This document shows, piece after piece, positions 44,099 through 54,176 of a stretch of DNA of 64,000 nucleotides. Location: positions 124,001 through 188,000 of the forward strand of contig NZ_JBAWKC010000004.1 of the NCBI RefSeq assembly GCF_044003965.1, written 5' to 3'. A model generated the notes under the pieces. It did not search any database, was not told the origin of the DNA, and was given only the letters and a program-made list of their open reading frames with translations. Source of the DNA: Yeosuana aquiaggeris. Its GTDB lineage: Bacteria > Bacteroidota > Bacteroidia > Flavobacteriales > Flavobacteriaceae. The stretch's first letter is position 1. Each line of letters opens with the position of its first letter. The translations under genes were made by a program, and so were the position numbers.

Positions 44099-46318
44099 TT
44101 AATTCTTACTTTTAAACTTATCAAAATCAGATGGTTCTTCCTTTTTTGGAAAGTTATTATTATTCATATCAGTGTCAGCAAATTCAAAGTTAGGATCTAA
44201 ATTAACTTGAGTCACTTCTTTGTCTTTAACAAACGTCTTCTTTATTTCATATTCATTAAGACGCCAAATTTCAGCCGGCAATTTGTCCATTTCTGAACTT
44301 CCATCTTTAAATATCCATTCTATAGTGACTGGCATTACCAGACCACCCACATTTTTTATGGTCACTTCGTAAATATTCTTTCCTGATAGTTGCTTGCGAA
44401 TCTCTGGTTCATCAAGCCTCGATAAAAATTGACCATAACCTTGATCTGAAGTTGAGGCCATATTTATTACTTCTGGACCACTTGAAAAATCTTTTGCTTT
44501 GCCACCAGAATTTTCACCTTCAATTTTCATTTTCACATTCTTATTTTGATCTTCAATATTCAAGGATTCTTCATACACTTTAAACCATTTCACATCAGAT
44601 AATTCCATATCAACATTATCCGTAGTAAAAAACCATCCTTTAAAAAACCAATCTAAATCAACAGCTGTGGCATCTTCAAGTGTTCTAAATAAATCAGCGG
44701 GATTTGGATGCTTATATTTCCATCTATTGCAATATTCTTTAAATGCCTGATCAAAAAGTTCCTTCCCAACAATTGAATTTCTTAACATTTGAAGACCAAC
44801 GGTAGGTTTTAAATAAAAGTTAGCCCCAAATTGACTAAATAATTCATTATCTGATGTTGTCATAATAGGACGCATGATACTCTTATCTCCACTCATAAAA
44901 GGCACAACTGTTCTAGGTTGAAAACTATAAAAGTCAGGATATCGTTCTGAAATGGTTCTTTGATGAATAAAGGTGTTTAATCCTTCATCCATCCACATCC
45001 ATTTGCGCTCATCAGAGCTTATAATCATAGGAAACCAGTTATGTCCTACTTCATGAACTATAGTTCCTATCATGCCTTGTTTGGCCGCATCACTCATTTT
45101 TCCATCAACAGGACGACCTCCGTTAAAACTAATCATAGGAAATTCCATTCCAATATTTGACGTATTCACAGAAATAGCTACAGGATATGGATATTCAAAA
45201 GTTGATTCTGAATAAACCTGCAATGCATTTACTACTGCCTTTGTTGATTCTTCCTGCCATACAGGTAGTCCTTCTTTAGGATAAAAGGACATAGCTAAAG
45301 TATTGTGATCAGAAAATTTTACGGCTTGTGCATCCCAAATAAATTTACGAGAGGACGCAAACGAGAAATCCCTAACATTAACTGCTTTAAATTTCCATGT
45401 TTTTAACCTAGCTGATTTTTCTCTTTCATTAGCTTCGGCTTCTTCTTTGGTCACAATTAACAATGGTTCATCAAAAGATTTTCTGGCTTCTTCTAATCGC
45501 TTAAGCTGTGTTTTATTTAAAACTTCACTAGCATTTTGTAATTCTCCTGTGGATGCAATAATATGATCTTCCGGAACCGTAATATTTACTTCATAATTCC
45601 CGAATTCAAGCGCAAACTCCCCCAACCTGTTAAACTGCTGATTTTGCCATCCTTCAGTATCATTATAAACAGCCATTCTTGGAAACCAATGCGCAATCAA
45701 ATAAACGGTATTCTCATCCGCTGGAAAATATTCATAACCTTCTCTAGACAATAAAAACATGCTTCTGTCCGTGATTGGATAAGACCATCCAATAGAAAAA
45801 CTTAATGATTCACCAGATTTTAAAGGTTGATTAAGAATTACTTTCATCATGGTATTATTTACCAAAGATTTGATGGCATTTCCGCTTTCATCTTTTATAA
45901 ATTTAATGGTATAACCTGCCGGAAAATCAATCGCTCTTGTAAGAAACTGCATCTGGCGGGTACTCATACCTTCTGTGATGCTATTATTTACTGAGCCAAA
46001 ATCTTCACTACCTTTTTTATTAATATTCTGTTCCAGCTGAATCCATAAATAATTCAGATCATCAGGCGAATTATTAAAATAAGTAATCATTTCTTCACCC
46101 GAAATGGTATTATTCTTTTCATCTAAAACGACATCAATTTTGTAATTAGCACGCTGTTGCCAATAATCCTTACCAGGTGCGCCGCTGGCTGCTCTAAAAG
46201 AATTAGGCTGATTGATTAAATTATCAATGGGCTCAAATTTACCTTGCCAAGGTTGGTTTTGAGAATGACTATAAAAAGTTGATAAAAATGACAAAACAAT
46301 GATTAGAATCCGTTTCAT
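44099..46318 (-). CDS. M1-family zinc metallopeptidase, secreted
   Basis: The 739-residue protein has a signal peptide (MKRILIIVLSFLSTFYSHS) and an M1 catalytic domain. The zinc site is HEVGHNWF near residue 423, followed after exactly 18 residues by the Glu of DEGLNTF, as required for HEXXH-X18-E. The substrate-binding GMEFP segment lies upstream, standing in for the usual GXMEN. It should act as an aminopeptidase in the periplasm or at the outer membrane. It is the first gene of a likely three-gene unit with the acyl-CoA synthetase and SGNH hydrolase; the link may be only transcriptional. Confidence 0.92.
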   Translation of the reverse strand: MKRILIIVLSFLSTFYSHSQNQPWQGKFEPIDNLINQPNSFRAASGAPGKDYWQQRANYKIDVVLDEKNNTISGEEMITYFNNSPDDLNYLWIQLEQNINKKGSEDFGSVNNSITEGMSTRQMQFLTRAIDFPAGYTIKFIKDESGNAIKSLVNNTMMKVILNQPLKSGESLSFSIGWSYPITDRSMFLLSREGYEYFPADENTVYLIAHWFPRMAVYNDTEGWQNQQFNRLGEFALEFGNYEVNITVPEDHIIASTGELQNASEVLNKTQLKRLEEARKSFDEPLLIVTKEEAEANEREKSARLKTWKFKAVNVRDFSFASSRKFIWDAQAVKFSDHNTLAMSFYPKEGLPVWQEESTKAVVNALQVYSESTFEYPYPVAISVNTSNIGMEFPMISFNGGRPVDGKMSDAAKQGMIGTIVHEVGHNWFPMIISSDERKWMWMDEGLNTFIHQRTISERYPDFYSFQPRTVVPFMSGDKSIMRPIMTTSDNELFSQFGANFYLKPTVGLQMLRNSIVGKELFDQAFKEYCNRWKYKHPNPADLFRTLEDATAVDLDWFFKGWFFTTDNVDMELSDVKWFKVYEESLNIEDQNKNVKMKIEGENSGGKAKDFSSGPEVINMASTSDQGYGQFLSRLDEPEIRKQLSGKNIYEVTIKNVGGLVMPVTIEWIFKDGSSEMDKLPAEIWRLNEYEIKKTFVKDKEVTQVNLDPNFEFADTDMNNNNFPKKEEPSDFDKFKSKN

Positions 46319-46413
46319 TTGGAAAGAATTTATTTAATTATATTTTAAGAGGACAAGATATAAATTTTAGATATATTTTTAATATATAAAAAACAAGGTC
46401 TCAATTTTAATTT

Positions 46414-46421
46414 TAGCTTTG
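46414..46421 (+). promoter_or_regulatory. TAnnTTTG-type -7 box ahead of rdgB
   Basis: TAGCTTTG fits the Bacteroidota -7 consensus and lies 37 bp before the rdgB ATG. A matching TTG upstream is not visible. Confidence 0.35.
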
Positions 46422-46458
46422 TTGAATTTCGGTACGAAACTTACAAAATATCCTATCT

Positions 46459-47031
46459 ATGCAACTCGTTTTTGCCACTAACAATCACAACAAAATTAAA
46501 GAGGTACAAGTCTTGTTGCCCGAAAATATTAAACTCTTAAGTTTAGACGAAATTGGGTGTTTTGAAGATATTCCAGAAACGCAAAATACCATAAAAGGCA
46601 ATGCCATTCAAAAGGCTGAATATATAAAAAAGCATTTTGGTTATGATTGCTTCGCTGATGACACCGGACTTGAAGTAGCTATTTTAAATGGCGAGCCAGG
46701 TGTTTTTTCTGCTCGTTATGCGGGGGAACAAAGAAATGCAGATGATAATATGCAGAAACTACTTGAAAGTCTTAAAAATCAAACAAACAGAAAAGCACAA
46801 TTTAAAACAGTCATTGCCTTACATCTTAACAATAAGCTACACACTTTTGAAGGTGTTTGTGAAGGAATCATTACAGAAATAAAACATGGTAATGAAGGAT
46901 TTGGATATGATCCTATATTTAAACCCAATGGGTTTAATGAAACTTTTGCTGAAATGGATTTAACCCAGAAAAATAAAATTAGTCACAGAGGTAAAGCCAT
47001 TGAATTACTAGTTCATTTTTTAAATTCTTAA
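46459..47031 (+). CDS. rdgB: non-canonical purine NTP pyrophosphatase (RdgB/HAM1)
   Basis: The 190-residue protein carries the full HAM1 set: ATNNHNKIKEV at the N-terminus, ADDTGLEV near residue 65, GVFSARYAG, EGFGYDPIF near 145, and SHRGKA at the C-terminal end. It hydrolyses ITP, dITP and XTP to monophosphates, keeping deaminated purines out of DNA and RNA. Length is normal. It is read in the same direction as the RelA/SpoT gene 70 bp downstream. Confidence 0.95.
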   Translation: MQLVFATNNHNKIKEVQVLLPENIKLLSLDEIGCFEDIPETQNTIKGNAIQKAEYIKKHFGYDCFADDTGLEVAILNGEPGVFSARYAGEQRNADDNMQKLLESLKNQTNRKAQFKTVIALHLNNKLHTFEGVCEGIITEIKHGNEGFGYDPIFKPNGFNETFAEMDLTQKNKISHRGKAIELLVHFLNS

Positions 47032-47101
47032 CCATTTTAATTTAGAAATTAAAAACAACAAAGCTGTTGTATGTTAATATTCTTTATGCTATTTTTAGTT
47101 T

Positions 47102-49321
47102 ATGACAGATGAAGCTATAGAACAAGAAAATGCAGCCATTGCCAAAGCCTACAAAGAGTTATTAAAAGTAAGTTACAGAACGCTAACCAACGAGGATAAA
47201 AAACTTATAAGAAGTGCTTTTGATGTGGCACTAGATGGCCATAAAAACCAACGCAGAAAATCTGGGGAAGCCTATATTTTTCACCCATTAGCCGTTGCAA
47301 AAATTGTTGCACAAGAAATTGGTTTAGACGCCACCTCCATTGCTGCAGCTTTATTACATGATGTTGTAGAAGATAATAAAGATATCTCTATTGAAGATAT
47401 TGAGCGCCTTTTTGGAAAAACAGTAGCTAAAATTGTTGATGGATTAACTAAAATTTCTTCCTTAAGTAAGGAGCAAGATATGCACGCCTCTTTACAAGCA
47501 GAAAATTTTAGAAAAATGTTATTGACGCTGAATGATGATGTTCGGGTAATTATTATAAAAATTGCCGATAGGCTTCATAATATGCAAACAATGGATGCCA
47601 TGCGTCCAGACAAACAAGTCAAAATTGCCTCAGAAACACTCTATATATATGCGCCATTAGCCCATAGAATTGGCCTCTATAATATAAAAACAGAACTTGA
47701 AGATTTGGGCTTAAAATATACAGAGCCCGAAGTTTACAATGATATTTTATATAAAATTAAGGAAAGCAAAGAAGAGCAAGACCTTTATATAAACGAGTTT
47801 AGTCATGTTATTAAAGTTTCTTTGGATAAAGAACACCTCAATTATACTATAAAAGGCAGACCCAAATCTATTTTTTCTATTCGTCGAAAAATGTTAAAAC
47901 AAGGGGTTTCTTTTGATGAGGTGTATGACAAGTTTGCTATTAGAATTATTTATAAAAGTGACCCAGAAAACGAAAAGTTTTTAGCCTGGAAAATTTATTC
48001 TATTGTAACGGACCATTTTAGACCAAATCCCATCAGACTTCGAGATTGGATATCTTCGCCCAAATCAACGGGTTATGAAGCACTTCATATTACTGTAATG
48101 GGACCAAAAGGCAGATGGGTGGAGGTGCAAATAAGAAGTGAGCGTATGAATGAAATTGCTGAAAAAGGATATGCTGCTCATTATAAGTATAAGCAGGATG
48201 AAGAAAAAGAAGATAATTTAGAAAACTGGATTAACAGATTACAAGAAGCCCTTGAAAATCCAGATATAAATGCCGTTGATTTTGTTGAACAATTTAAGCT
48301 TAATCTTTATTCAAAAGAAATATTTGTTTTTACTCCTAAAGGTGAGCTCAAGTCTTTACCGAAAGGTGCCACTGCATTAGATTTTGCTTTTAGTATCCAC
48401 TCTGAAGTTGGAATGAAAACAAGAGGCACTAAAGTTAATGGAAAACTGGTTCCTTTAAGTCATGAATTGCAAAGTGGAGATCAGGTAGATATTTTAACTT
48501 CTGATACTGCCAAGCCAACTACCAACTGGCTGGATTATGCAACAACTGCAAGAGCCAGAAGTAAAATTAAATCAGCATTAAAAGAAGACAGAAAGCGGGT
48601 TGGTGAAGAAGGAAAAGAAGTTTTAAGAAGAAAATTAAAGCAATTAAAAATCACTTTAAATGAAGCAAGTATCAATGAGTTAGTCAACTACTTTAAACTT
48701 AAAACAAGTTTAGACTTATTTTACAGAGTTGGTATTGGCACTATTGACAACACCATGCTGAAAGATTATGCTTCCTCAAGAAGCAATGCCCTAATGAGTT
48801 TTATTAAAAATAAAATTACCAGAAAGGCTAACATAAAAAAAGAGGATTTAGAAAAAGAGGAAGTCACGTCAAATTATGATTCCATTGTTTTTGGTAAGGA
48901 AGAAGAAAAACTAGATTATAAATTGGCCAATTGCTGCAATCCGATTCCTGGTGATGAGGTCTTTGGTTTTTTAACCGTTACAGAAGGCATCAAAGTTCAT
49001 AAAAAAAACTGTCCAAATGCAGTTAGCTTACAATCTAATTACGCATACAGAATCATGTCTGCCAAATGGATTGATTCAACACAACAAGAATTTTTAGTTC
49101 AAATAAGTGTTTCAGGTATTGACCACATGGGTCTTGTCAATGATATTACTAAGGAGATATCATCAAATATGCACGTAAACATGAAAAGTTTAAGTTTTGA
49201 AAGTGATGACGGTTTATTTACAGGCAAAATAAATATTATTGTAAAAAACAATACACTTGTTAAAAAACTAATTGAAAAACTTAAAAAAATTAATGGCATA
49301 GATAAAGTGAATAGAGTATAA
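47102..49321 (+). CDS. bifunctional (p)ppGpp synthetase/hydrolase (RelA/SpoT homolog)
   Basis: The 739-residue protein has the whole Rsh layout. A hydrolase HD domain has HPLAVAKI and LLHDVVED near residue 82, and a synthetase domain has GRPKSIFSI and SSPKSTGYEALH near 320. A TGS domain (VFTPKGELKSLPKGATALDF) and a C-terminal ACT domain follow. Both catalytic halves look intact, as expected for the single Rsh of Bacteroidota. It controls the stringent response. A Fur-family gene starts 23 bp after its stop, so the two may be co-transcribed. Confidence 0.95.
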   Translation: MTDEAIEQENAAIAKAYKELLKVSYRTLTNEDKKLIRSAFDVALDGHKNQRRKSGEAYIFHPLAVAKIVAQEIGLDATSIAAALLHDVVEDNKDISIEDIERLFGKTVAKIVDGLTKISSLSKEQDMHASLQAENFRKMLLTLNDDVRVIIIKIADRLHNMQTMDAMRPDKQVKIASETLYIYAPLAHRIGLYNIKTELEDLGLKYTEPEVYNDILYKIKESKEEQDLYINEFSHVIKVSLDKEHLNYTIKGRPKSIFSIRRKMLKQGVSFDEVYDKFAIRIIYKSDPENEKFLAWKIYSIVTDHFRPNPIRLRDWISSPKSTGYEALHITVMGPKGRWVEVQIRSERMNEIAEKGYAAHYKYKQDEEKEDNLENWINRLQEALENPDINAVDFVEQFKLNLYSKEIFVFTPKGELKSLPKGATALDFAFSIHSEVGMKTRGTKVNGKLVPLSHELQSGDQVDILTSDTAKPTTNWLDYATTARARSKIKSALKEDRKRVGEEGKEVLRRKLKQLKITLNEASINELVNYFKLKTSLDLFYRVGIGTIDNTMLKDYASSRSNALMSFIKNKITRKANIKKEDLEKEEVTSNYDSIVFGKEEEKLDYKLANCCNPIPGDEVFGFLTVTEGIKVHKKNCPNAVSLQSNYAYRIMSAKWIDSTQQEFLVQISVSGIDHMGLVNDITKEISSNMHVNMKSLSFESDDGLFTGKINIIVKNNTLVKKLIEKLKKINGIDKVNRV

Positions 49322-49344
49322 AAGTGTAAATTTGTCTTGAGATT

Positions 49345-49797
49345 ATGAATGTAAAAGTGGATACAAAAAATCAGGATATTGTTAAAAATGTCTTTACTGC
49401 CTTTTTAGAAGGCAATGGTCATCGTAAAACTCCTGAACGCTATGCCATTCTTCAAGAAATTTATAATAAAACAGAACATTTTGATATAGAGTCTTTGTAT
49501 CTCAGCATGAAAAACAAAAAGTATCGTGTTTCTCGTGCAACCCTTTATAATACTATTGAATTACTGTTGGAATGTGGCCTTGTTAGAAAACATCAATTTG
49601 GTCAAAATCAAGCACATTACGAAAAATCATATTTTGACAGACAGCATGACCACGTTATTCTTACGGACACAGGAGAAGTTATTGAATTTTGTGATCCTAG
49701 AATACAATCGATTAAAAAAACAATAGAAGAAGTTTTTGATATTGAAATCAGTAATCATTCACTCTACTTTTATGGAAATAGAAAAGCAAAAAAATAA
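49345..49797 (+). CDS. Fur-family transcriptional regulator without the usual CxxC zinc site
   Basis: The 150-residue protein has the Fur winged helix (HRKTPERYAILQEIYNKTEHFD, then YRVSRATLYNTIELLLECGLV) and the dimerisation domain with the metal-site HDH. The CxxC of ordinary Fur, expected in the strand after HDH, is replaced: the strand reads HVILTDTGEVIEFCDP, with Leu and Thr where the two Cys are usual. It may still bind a regulatory metal through His and Glu. It is likely to control iron or peroxide genes. purA follows after 12 bp. Confidence 0.92.
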   Translation: MNVKVDTKNQDIVKNVFTAFLEGNGHRKTPERYAILQEIYNKTEHFDIESLYLSMKNKKYRVSRATLYNTIELLLECGLVRKHQFGQNQAHYEKSYFDRQHDHVILTDTGEVIEFCDPRIQSIKKTIEEVFDIEISNHSLYFYGNRKAKK

Positions 49798-49809
49798 TTA
49801 AAACTTACA

Positions 49810-51090
49810 ATGGCAGTAGATTTACTATTAGGCTTACAATGGGGAGACGAAGGCAAAGGAAAAATTGTTGACGTATTAACATCAAAATACAATATTATAG
49901 CACGTTTTCAAGGTGGTCCAAACGCAGGGCACACCTTAGTTTTTAATGGCAGAAAGCATGTTTTACACACCATTCCATCTGGTATTTTTCATGATGACAC
50001 TACAAATTTAGTAGGTAATGGCGTTGTTATTGATCCTGTAATATTTAAAAAAGAATTAGATAAGCTTGAAGAACAAAATGTTGATTATAGAAAATCAATG
50101 TTGATTTCTCGAAAAGCCCACATCATATTACCTACCCATCGCTTATTAGATGCGGCAAGTGAAACTGCTAAAGGAAAAGCGAAAATTGGTTCAACTCTTA
50201 AAGGTATTGGACCAACTTATATGGATAAAACAGGCAGAAATGGACTTCGTGTTGGTGATTTAGAATTAACGGACTGGAAAGAACGATATAGAGCACTGGC
50301 AGACAAGCATGAATCCATGATTTCTTACTACAATGTTGATATTCAATATGATTTAGCAGAACTTGAAAAAGAATTTTTTGAAGCTGTAAAAGTTTTGAAA
50401 TCAATTACATTTATTGATTCAGAAGAATATTTGTATCAAGCACAAAAACAAGGTAGAACGATACTTGCGGAAGGTGCCCAAGGATCTTTATTAGATATTG
50501 ATTTTGGAACTTATCCATACGTTACTTCAAGTAATACAACTGCTGCAGGAGCATGTACTGGTTTAGGGGTTTCACCTAGTCAGATAGGCGATGTATTTGG
50601 CATTTTTAAAGCCTATACAACACGTGTTGGTTCTGGACCATTCCCTACTGAATTATTTGATGAAGATGGTGCTACTATGAGTCGTGTTGGCCAAGAATTT
50701 GGTGCCACAACAGGAAGACCCAGACGTTGTGGATGGCTTGATTTAGTGGCCTTAAGATATGCCTGTCAAGTGAATGGTGTCACTCAGTTAATGATGATGA
50801 AAGGCGATGTACTTTCAGGTTTTAAAAAACTTAAAGTTTGTACTGCCTATAATTATAAAGGAGCTGTTATTACCCATTTTCCTTATAATATTGAACCAGA
50901 AAATGTACAACCTATTTACACAGAATTTAAAGGTTGGAATGAAGATTTGACAAAAATGTCAGAGGCAGGTCAACTACCTAAAGAATTAAATGAATACATT
51001 CAGTTTTTAGAAAAAGAACTTGAAATCCCAATCACCATTGTCTCAGTTGGACCAGATAGAAAACAAACTATTTTTAGAAATAAAAAATAA
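49810..51090 (+). CDS. purA: adenylosuccinate synthetase
   Basis: The 426-residue enzyme begins with the GTP/IMP site LLGLQWGDEGKGKIVDVL and has GGPNAGHTL, the signature GIGPTYMDKTGRNGLRVGDL near residue 137, GAQGSLLDIDFGTYPYVTSS near 225, and TTGRPRRCGWLDLVALRYA. It condenses IMP and aspartate, with GTP, to adenylosuccinate in AMP synthesis. Length is normal. It ends at a strong terminator. Confidence 0.97.
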   Translation: MAVDLLLGLQWGDEGKGKIVDVLTSKYNIIARFQGGPNAGHTLVFNGRKHVLHTIPSGIFHDDTTNLVGNGVVIDPVIFKKELDKLEEQNVDYRKSMLISRKAHIILPTHRLLDAASETAKGKAKIGSTLKGIGPTYMDKTGRNGLRVGDLELTDWKERYRALADKHESMISYYNVDIQYDLAELEKEFFEAVKVLKSITFIDSEEYLYQAQKQGRTILAEGAQGSLLDIDFGTYPYVTSSNTTAAGACTGLGVSPSQIGDVFGIFKAYTTRVGSGPFPTELFDEDGATMSRVGQEFGATTGRPRRCGWLDLVALRYACQVNGVTQLMMMKGDVLSGFKKLKVCTAYNYKGAVITHFPYNIEPENVQPIYTEFKGWNEDLTKMSEAGQLPKELNEYIQFLEKELEIPITIVSVGPDRKQTIFRNKK

Positions 51091-51112
51091 AGTAAATCAT
51101 CATATTTTATTT

Positions 51113-51145
51113 AAAAAACGCTTCATAAAAATTGGAGCGTTTTTT
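51113..51145 (+). terminator. rho-independent terminator after purA
   Basis: AAAAAACGCTTC and GGAGCGTTTTTT form a 12 bp stem with one G-T pair around a nine-base loop, ending in a T-run, about 23 bp after the purA stop. Confidence 0.88.
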
Positions 51146-51177
51146 GATTGATTATTCTGAAACATGATTATTATCGT

Positions 51178-51185
51178 TATTTTTG
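51178..51185 (+). promoter_or_regulatory. TAnnTTTG-type -7 box ahead of the OstA-like gene
   Basis: TATTTTTG matches the -7 consensus. If used, transcription would start near 51192, downstream of the ATG at 51164 but upstream of a TTG at 51203. It therefore favours the TTG as the true start. Confidence 0.4.
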
Positions 51186-51202
51186 CGACAAACAAAATTA
51201 AT

Positions 51203-52993
51203 TTGAACACATTAAAAACCATATTATTCCTTTTTTGTGTTTTGGCCGTTACCATCGGTTCAAAAGCACAAGACCAAAAAAAAATTGAGATTGAATACTC
51301 TGGTTTCCTGACCTTTAATGAAGCCGAATACCCTGGAGCAAAAATCTTAACTCGCGATGATTCCCAACAAATTCATATTGTACATGAAAGCATCAATATG
51401 TGGTGTGATAAAGCCTATTATTACGGTAAAGAAAATTTTATTGAAGCCTATGGCCATGTAAACTTGATTCAAGGAGATACCATCAATATGAATTCAAAAT
51501 ACATTGAATATAGCGGGATTACCAAATTAGCATTTGCCAGCGGTGATGTTGTTTTAACAGACCCGAATTCCACCATTACTTCTGATACTTTATATTTTGA
51601 CCGAGAAAAACAACAAGCATTTTACCGAAATGGCGGGAAAGTTGTAAAAGACACCTCCGGTACTATCACCAGCAAGATTGGTCGTTACTATATGAATTTG
51701 AAAAAGTATCAATTTGTAACTGATGTTGTTTTAGTAAATCCGGATGCCACTATAAAATCTAATTATTTTGATTTTTATTCAGATACCGGAAAAGCCTATT
51801 TATTTGGTCCTTCCACTATTACTACTGAAGAAAGTGTGACCTATTGTGAAAAAGGGTATTATGACACAAAAACCAAAATTGGTCATGCCTTGAAAAAATC
51901 AAGAATTAATTATGATAACAGAATCATTGAAGGGGACAGCTTATATTTTGATAATAACAGAAGTTTTGCTTCGGCTACTAATAACATAAAAGTTACGGAT
52001 ACTTTAAACCATAGCATCGTTAAAGGCCATTATGCGGAGGTTTTTAAAGAAAAAGATTCCGTTTTCATAACCAAACGCGCATTAGCTATCACGGTTCAAG
52101 AAAACGATTCCATTTATATGCATGCCGATACCTTAATGGTAACAGGTAAACCTGAAAAAAGAATTACCAGGGCTTTTAGAAATGTAAGACTTTACAAATC
52201 CGATATGAGTGGCAAAGCAGATTCTGTTCATGTGAATCATGAAAAAGGATTAACGCAGCTTATCAATATCTCCAAATATTCAACAGGTGATGCTTTTTCA
52301 ACTAAAAGAAGACCCATTTTATGGAATATTGGCAACCAAATGACCGGAGATACCATTCACCTTATTTCAAATCCTGAAACCGAAAAATTAGATTCTCTTA
52401 TTGTATTCAAAAATGCCTTTTTAATAAGTAAAGATACGCTTGAAGCTGGTTTTAATCAAATTGCAGGTCAACGTTTGGTAGGCTTATTTAATGAAGAAAA
52501 CGAATTAAAAACCGTTGATGTTATAAAAAATGCAGAGTCTATCTATTATTTTAGAAACGACTTAAACGAATTGGTTGGTATTGATAAAGCAAAGTCAGGA
52601 AGTATTAAAATTTATTTAGATAAAAAGATTATTGAAGAAGTTAAGAAAATAAATCAAATTGATGGTAAAATATACCCTGAGTCCACATTCCCTGATAAGG
52701 AAAAATTATTAAAAGGTTTTGACTGGCGTGAGGAAGAACAATTAAAAAGTATTGACGATTTATTTAAAGATGATCCGCCGTTGGTTTTACCAAAAATAAC
52801 AGGCTTAGATGATTACGTACCACAAGAAGAATTTTTTGATGATGCCATGCTTGAAAGAATAGAATCTGCAGATAAAAAATCCAACACAAATATCAAACAA
52901 GACTCCAAGGCATCAAGAAATATTCCTAAAAACATTAAAGACAAAAAACTACTTTTAAAAGATAAGCCAATGTTAACCAAACCAAATCAGTAG
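51203..52993 (+). CDS. OstA-like (LptA/LptD N-domain) protein of the outer-membrane LPS pathway
   Basis: I favour the TTG at 51203, which gives a clean signal peptide (NTLKTILFLFCVLAVTIGSKAQ), over ATG 51164. The 597-residue protein is a long series of OstA-type beta repeats, with recurring patterns such as DKAYYYGKENFIEAYGHV and SGDVVLTDPNSTITSDTLYF, as in LptA and the periplasmic domain of LptD. It has no C-terminal barrel. It probably forms part of the LPS bridge from inner to outer membrane. The C-terminal 60 residues are charged and low-complexity. The aminotransferase follows after 7 bp. Confidence 0.85.
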   Translation: MNTLKTILFLFCVLAVTIGSKAQDQKKIEIEYSGFLTFNEAEYPGAKILTRDDSQQIHIVHESINMWCDKAYYYGKENFIEAYGHVNLIQGDTINMNSKYIEYSGITKLAFASGDVVLTDPNSTITSDTLYFDREKQQAFYRNGGKVVKDTSGTITSKIGRYYMNLKKYQFVTDVVLVNPDATIKSNYFDFYSDTGKAYLFGPSTITTEESVTYCEKGYYDTKTKIGHALKKSRINYDNRIIEGDSLYFDNNRSFASATNNIKVTDTLNHSIVKGHYAEVFKEKDSVFITKRALAITVQENDSIYMHADTLMVTGKPEKRITRAFRNVRLYKSDMSGKADSVHVNHEKGLTQLINISKYSTGDAFSTKRRPILWNIGNQMTGDTIHLISNPETEKLDSLIVFKNAFLISKDTLEAGFNQIAGQRLVGLFNEENELKTVDVIKNAESIYYFRNDLNELVGIDKAKSGSIKIYLDKKIIEEVKKINQIDGKIYPESTFPDKEKLLKGFDWREEEQLKSIDDLFKDDPPLVLPKITGLDDYVPQEEFFDDAMLERIESADKKSNTNIKQDSKASRNIPKNIKDKKLLLKDKPMLTKPNQ

Positions 52994-53000
52994 TAATTTT

Positions 53001-54176
53001 ATGAGGTCTGAATTCTTTAAATACCAGGCGCAAACAACTACGCATCCATTAGCCATGACTATTTCTCATGCACATGGATCTTATATATATGACACCAATC
53101 AAAAAGCTTATTTGGATTTCGTTGCCGGTGTTTCTGCAATCCCGTTAGGTCATAATCACCCAAAAGTAATTAAGGCTATTAAAGTGCAATTAGACAAGTA
53201 TTTACATGTTATGGTTTACGGTGAATATATTCAAAAGCCAGCCGTTGAACTCTGTAAATTACTGGCAAAAAACTTACCTTATCCATTAGAAACAACTTAT
53301 TTGGTAAACTCAGGAACTGAAGCTATTGAAGGGGCCTTGAAACTTGCAAAACGAGCCACTGGACGAAGTGAAATTATTTCTGCCTTTAATGCTTATCATG
53401 GAAACACAATGGGTTCTATGAGTGTTATGGGTTACGAAGAACGAAAACAAGCTTTCAGGCCTTTACTTCCCGACGTAAGATTTATTACGTTTAACAAAGA
53501 AGAAGACCTAGACCATATAACTTCAAAAACAGCAGGTGTTATTTTAGAAACTATTCAAGGCGGCGCTGGTTTTATTGAGCCAAAAAATAATTATTTAGCC
53601 AAAGTAAGAGCTAAATGTGATGCAGTTGGTGCGCTACTTATTTTAGATGAAATTCAGCCTGGTATTGGCAGAACAGGTAAACTATTTGGATTTGAACATT
53701 ATCAATGCATACCTGATATTCTTGTAATAGGAAAAGGGCTTGGTGGAGGTATGCCAATTGGTGCTTTTACCGCTTCTAAAGACTTAATGGATTTACTTAC
53801 CGAAAATCCAAAACTTGGCCATATAACCACATTTGGTGGTCATCCAGTTATTGCAGCTTCTGCCTTAGCCACCTTAACCGAAATCACTGAAAGCGAATTA
53901 ATGGCTCAAGCTTTAGAAAAGGAGCTACTTTTTAGAGAGCTTTTAGTACATCCTTTTATTAATGAAATTCGGGGTAAAGGGCTTATGCTTGCATTAATGA
54001 TGCCTTCAGAAGACATTACAAATAAGGTGATTTTAACCTGTCAAGAGCACGGATTAATTCTTTTTTGGTTATTATTTGAGCCAAAAGCAATCCGAATCAC
54101 CCCTCCATTAACCATTTCAAACGAAGAAATAATCAAAGGATGCTCAATAATCATTCATGTTTTGAATTCAATTTAA
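53001..54176 (+). CDS. class III aminotransferase, acetylornithine-aminotransferase-like
   Basis: The 391-residue PLP enzyme has the class III motifs: NSGTEAIEGALKLAKRATGR near residue 97, AYHGNTMGSMSV near 132, ILDEIQPGIGRTGKLFGFEH near 215, and the PLP Lys in IGKGLGGGMPIG near residue 245. It transfers an amino group from an amine such as N-acetylornithine or ornithine to 2-oxoglutarate. No arginine-biosynthesis gene is nearby, so it could act on another amine. It appears co-transcribed with the OstA-like gene. Its 3' side has a 158 bp gap. Confidence 0.88.
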   Translation: MRSEFFKYQAQTTTHPLAMTISHAHGSYIYDTNQKAYLDFVAGVSAIPLGHNHPKVIKAIKVQLDKYLHVMVYGEYIQKPAVELCKLLAKNLPYPLETTYLVNSGTEAIEGALKLAKRATGRSEIISAFNAYHGNTMGSMSVMGYEERKQAFRPLLPDVRFITFNKEEDLDHITSKTAGVILETIQGGAGFIEPKNNYLAKVRAKCDAVGALLILDEIQPGIGRTGKLFGFEHYQCIPDILVIGKGLGGGMPIGAFTASKDLMDLLTENPKLGHITTFGGHPVIAASALATLTEITESELMAQALEKELLFRELLVHPFINEIRGKGLMLALMMPSEDITNKVILTCQEHGLILFWLLFEPKAIRITPPLTISNEEIIKGCSIIIHVLNSI

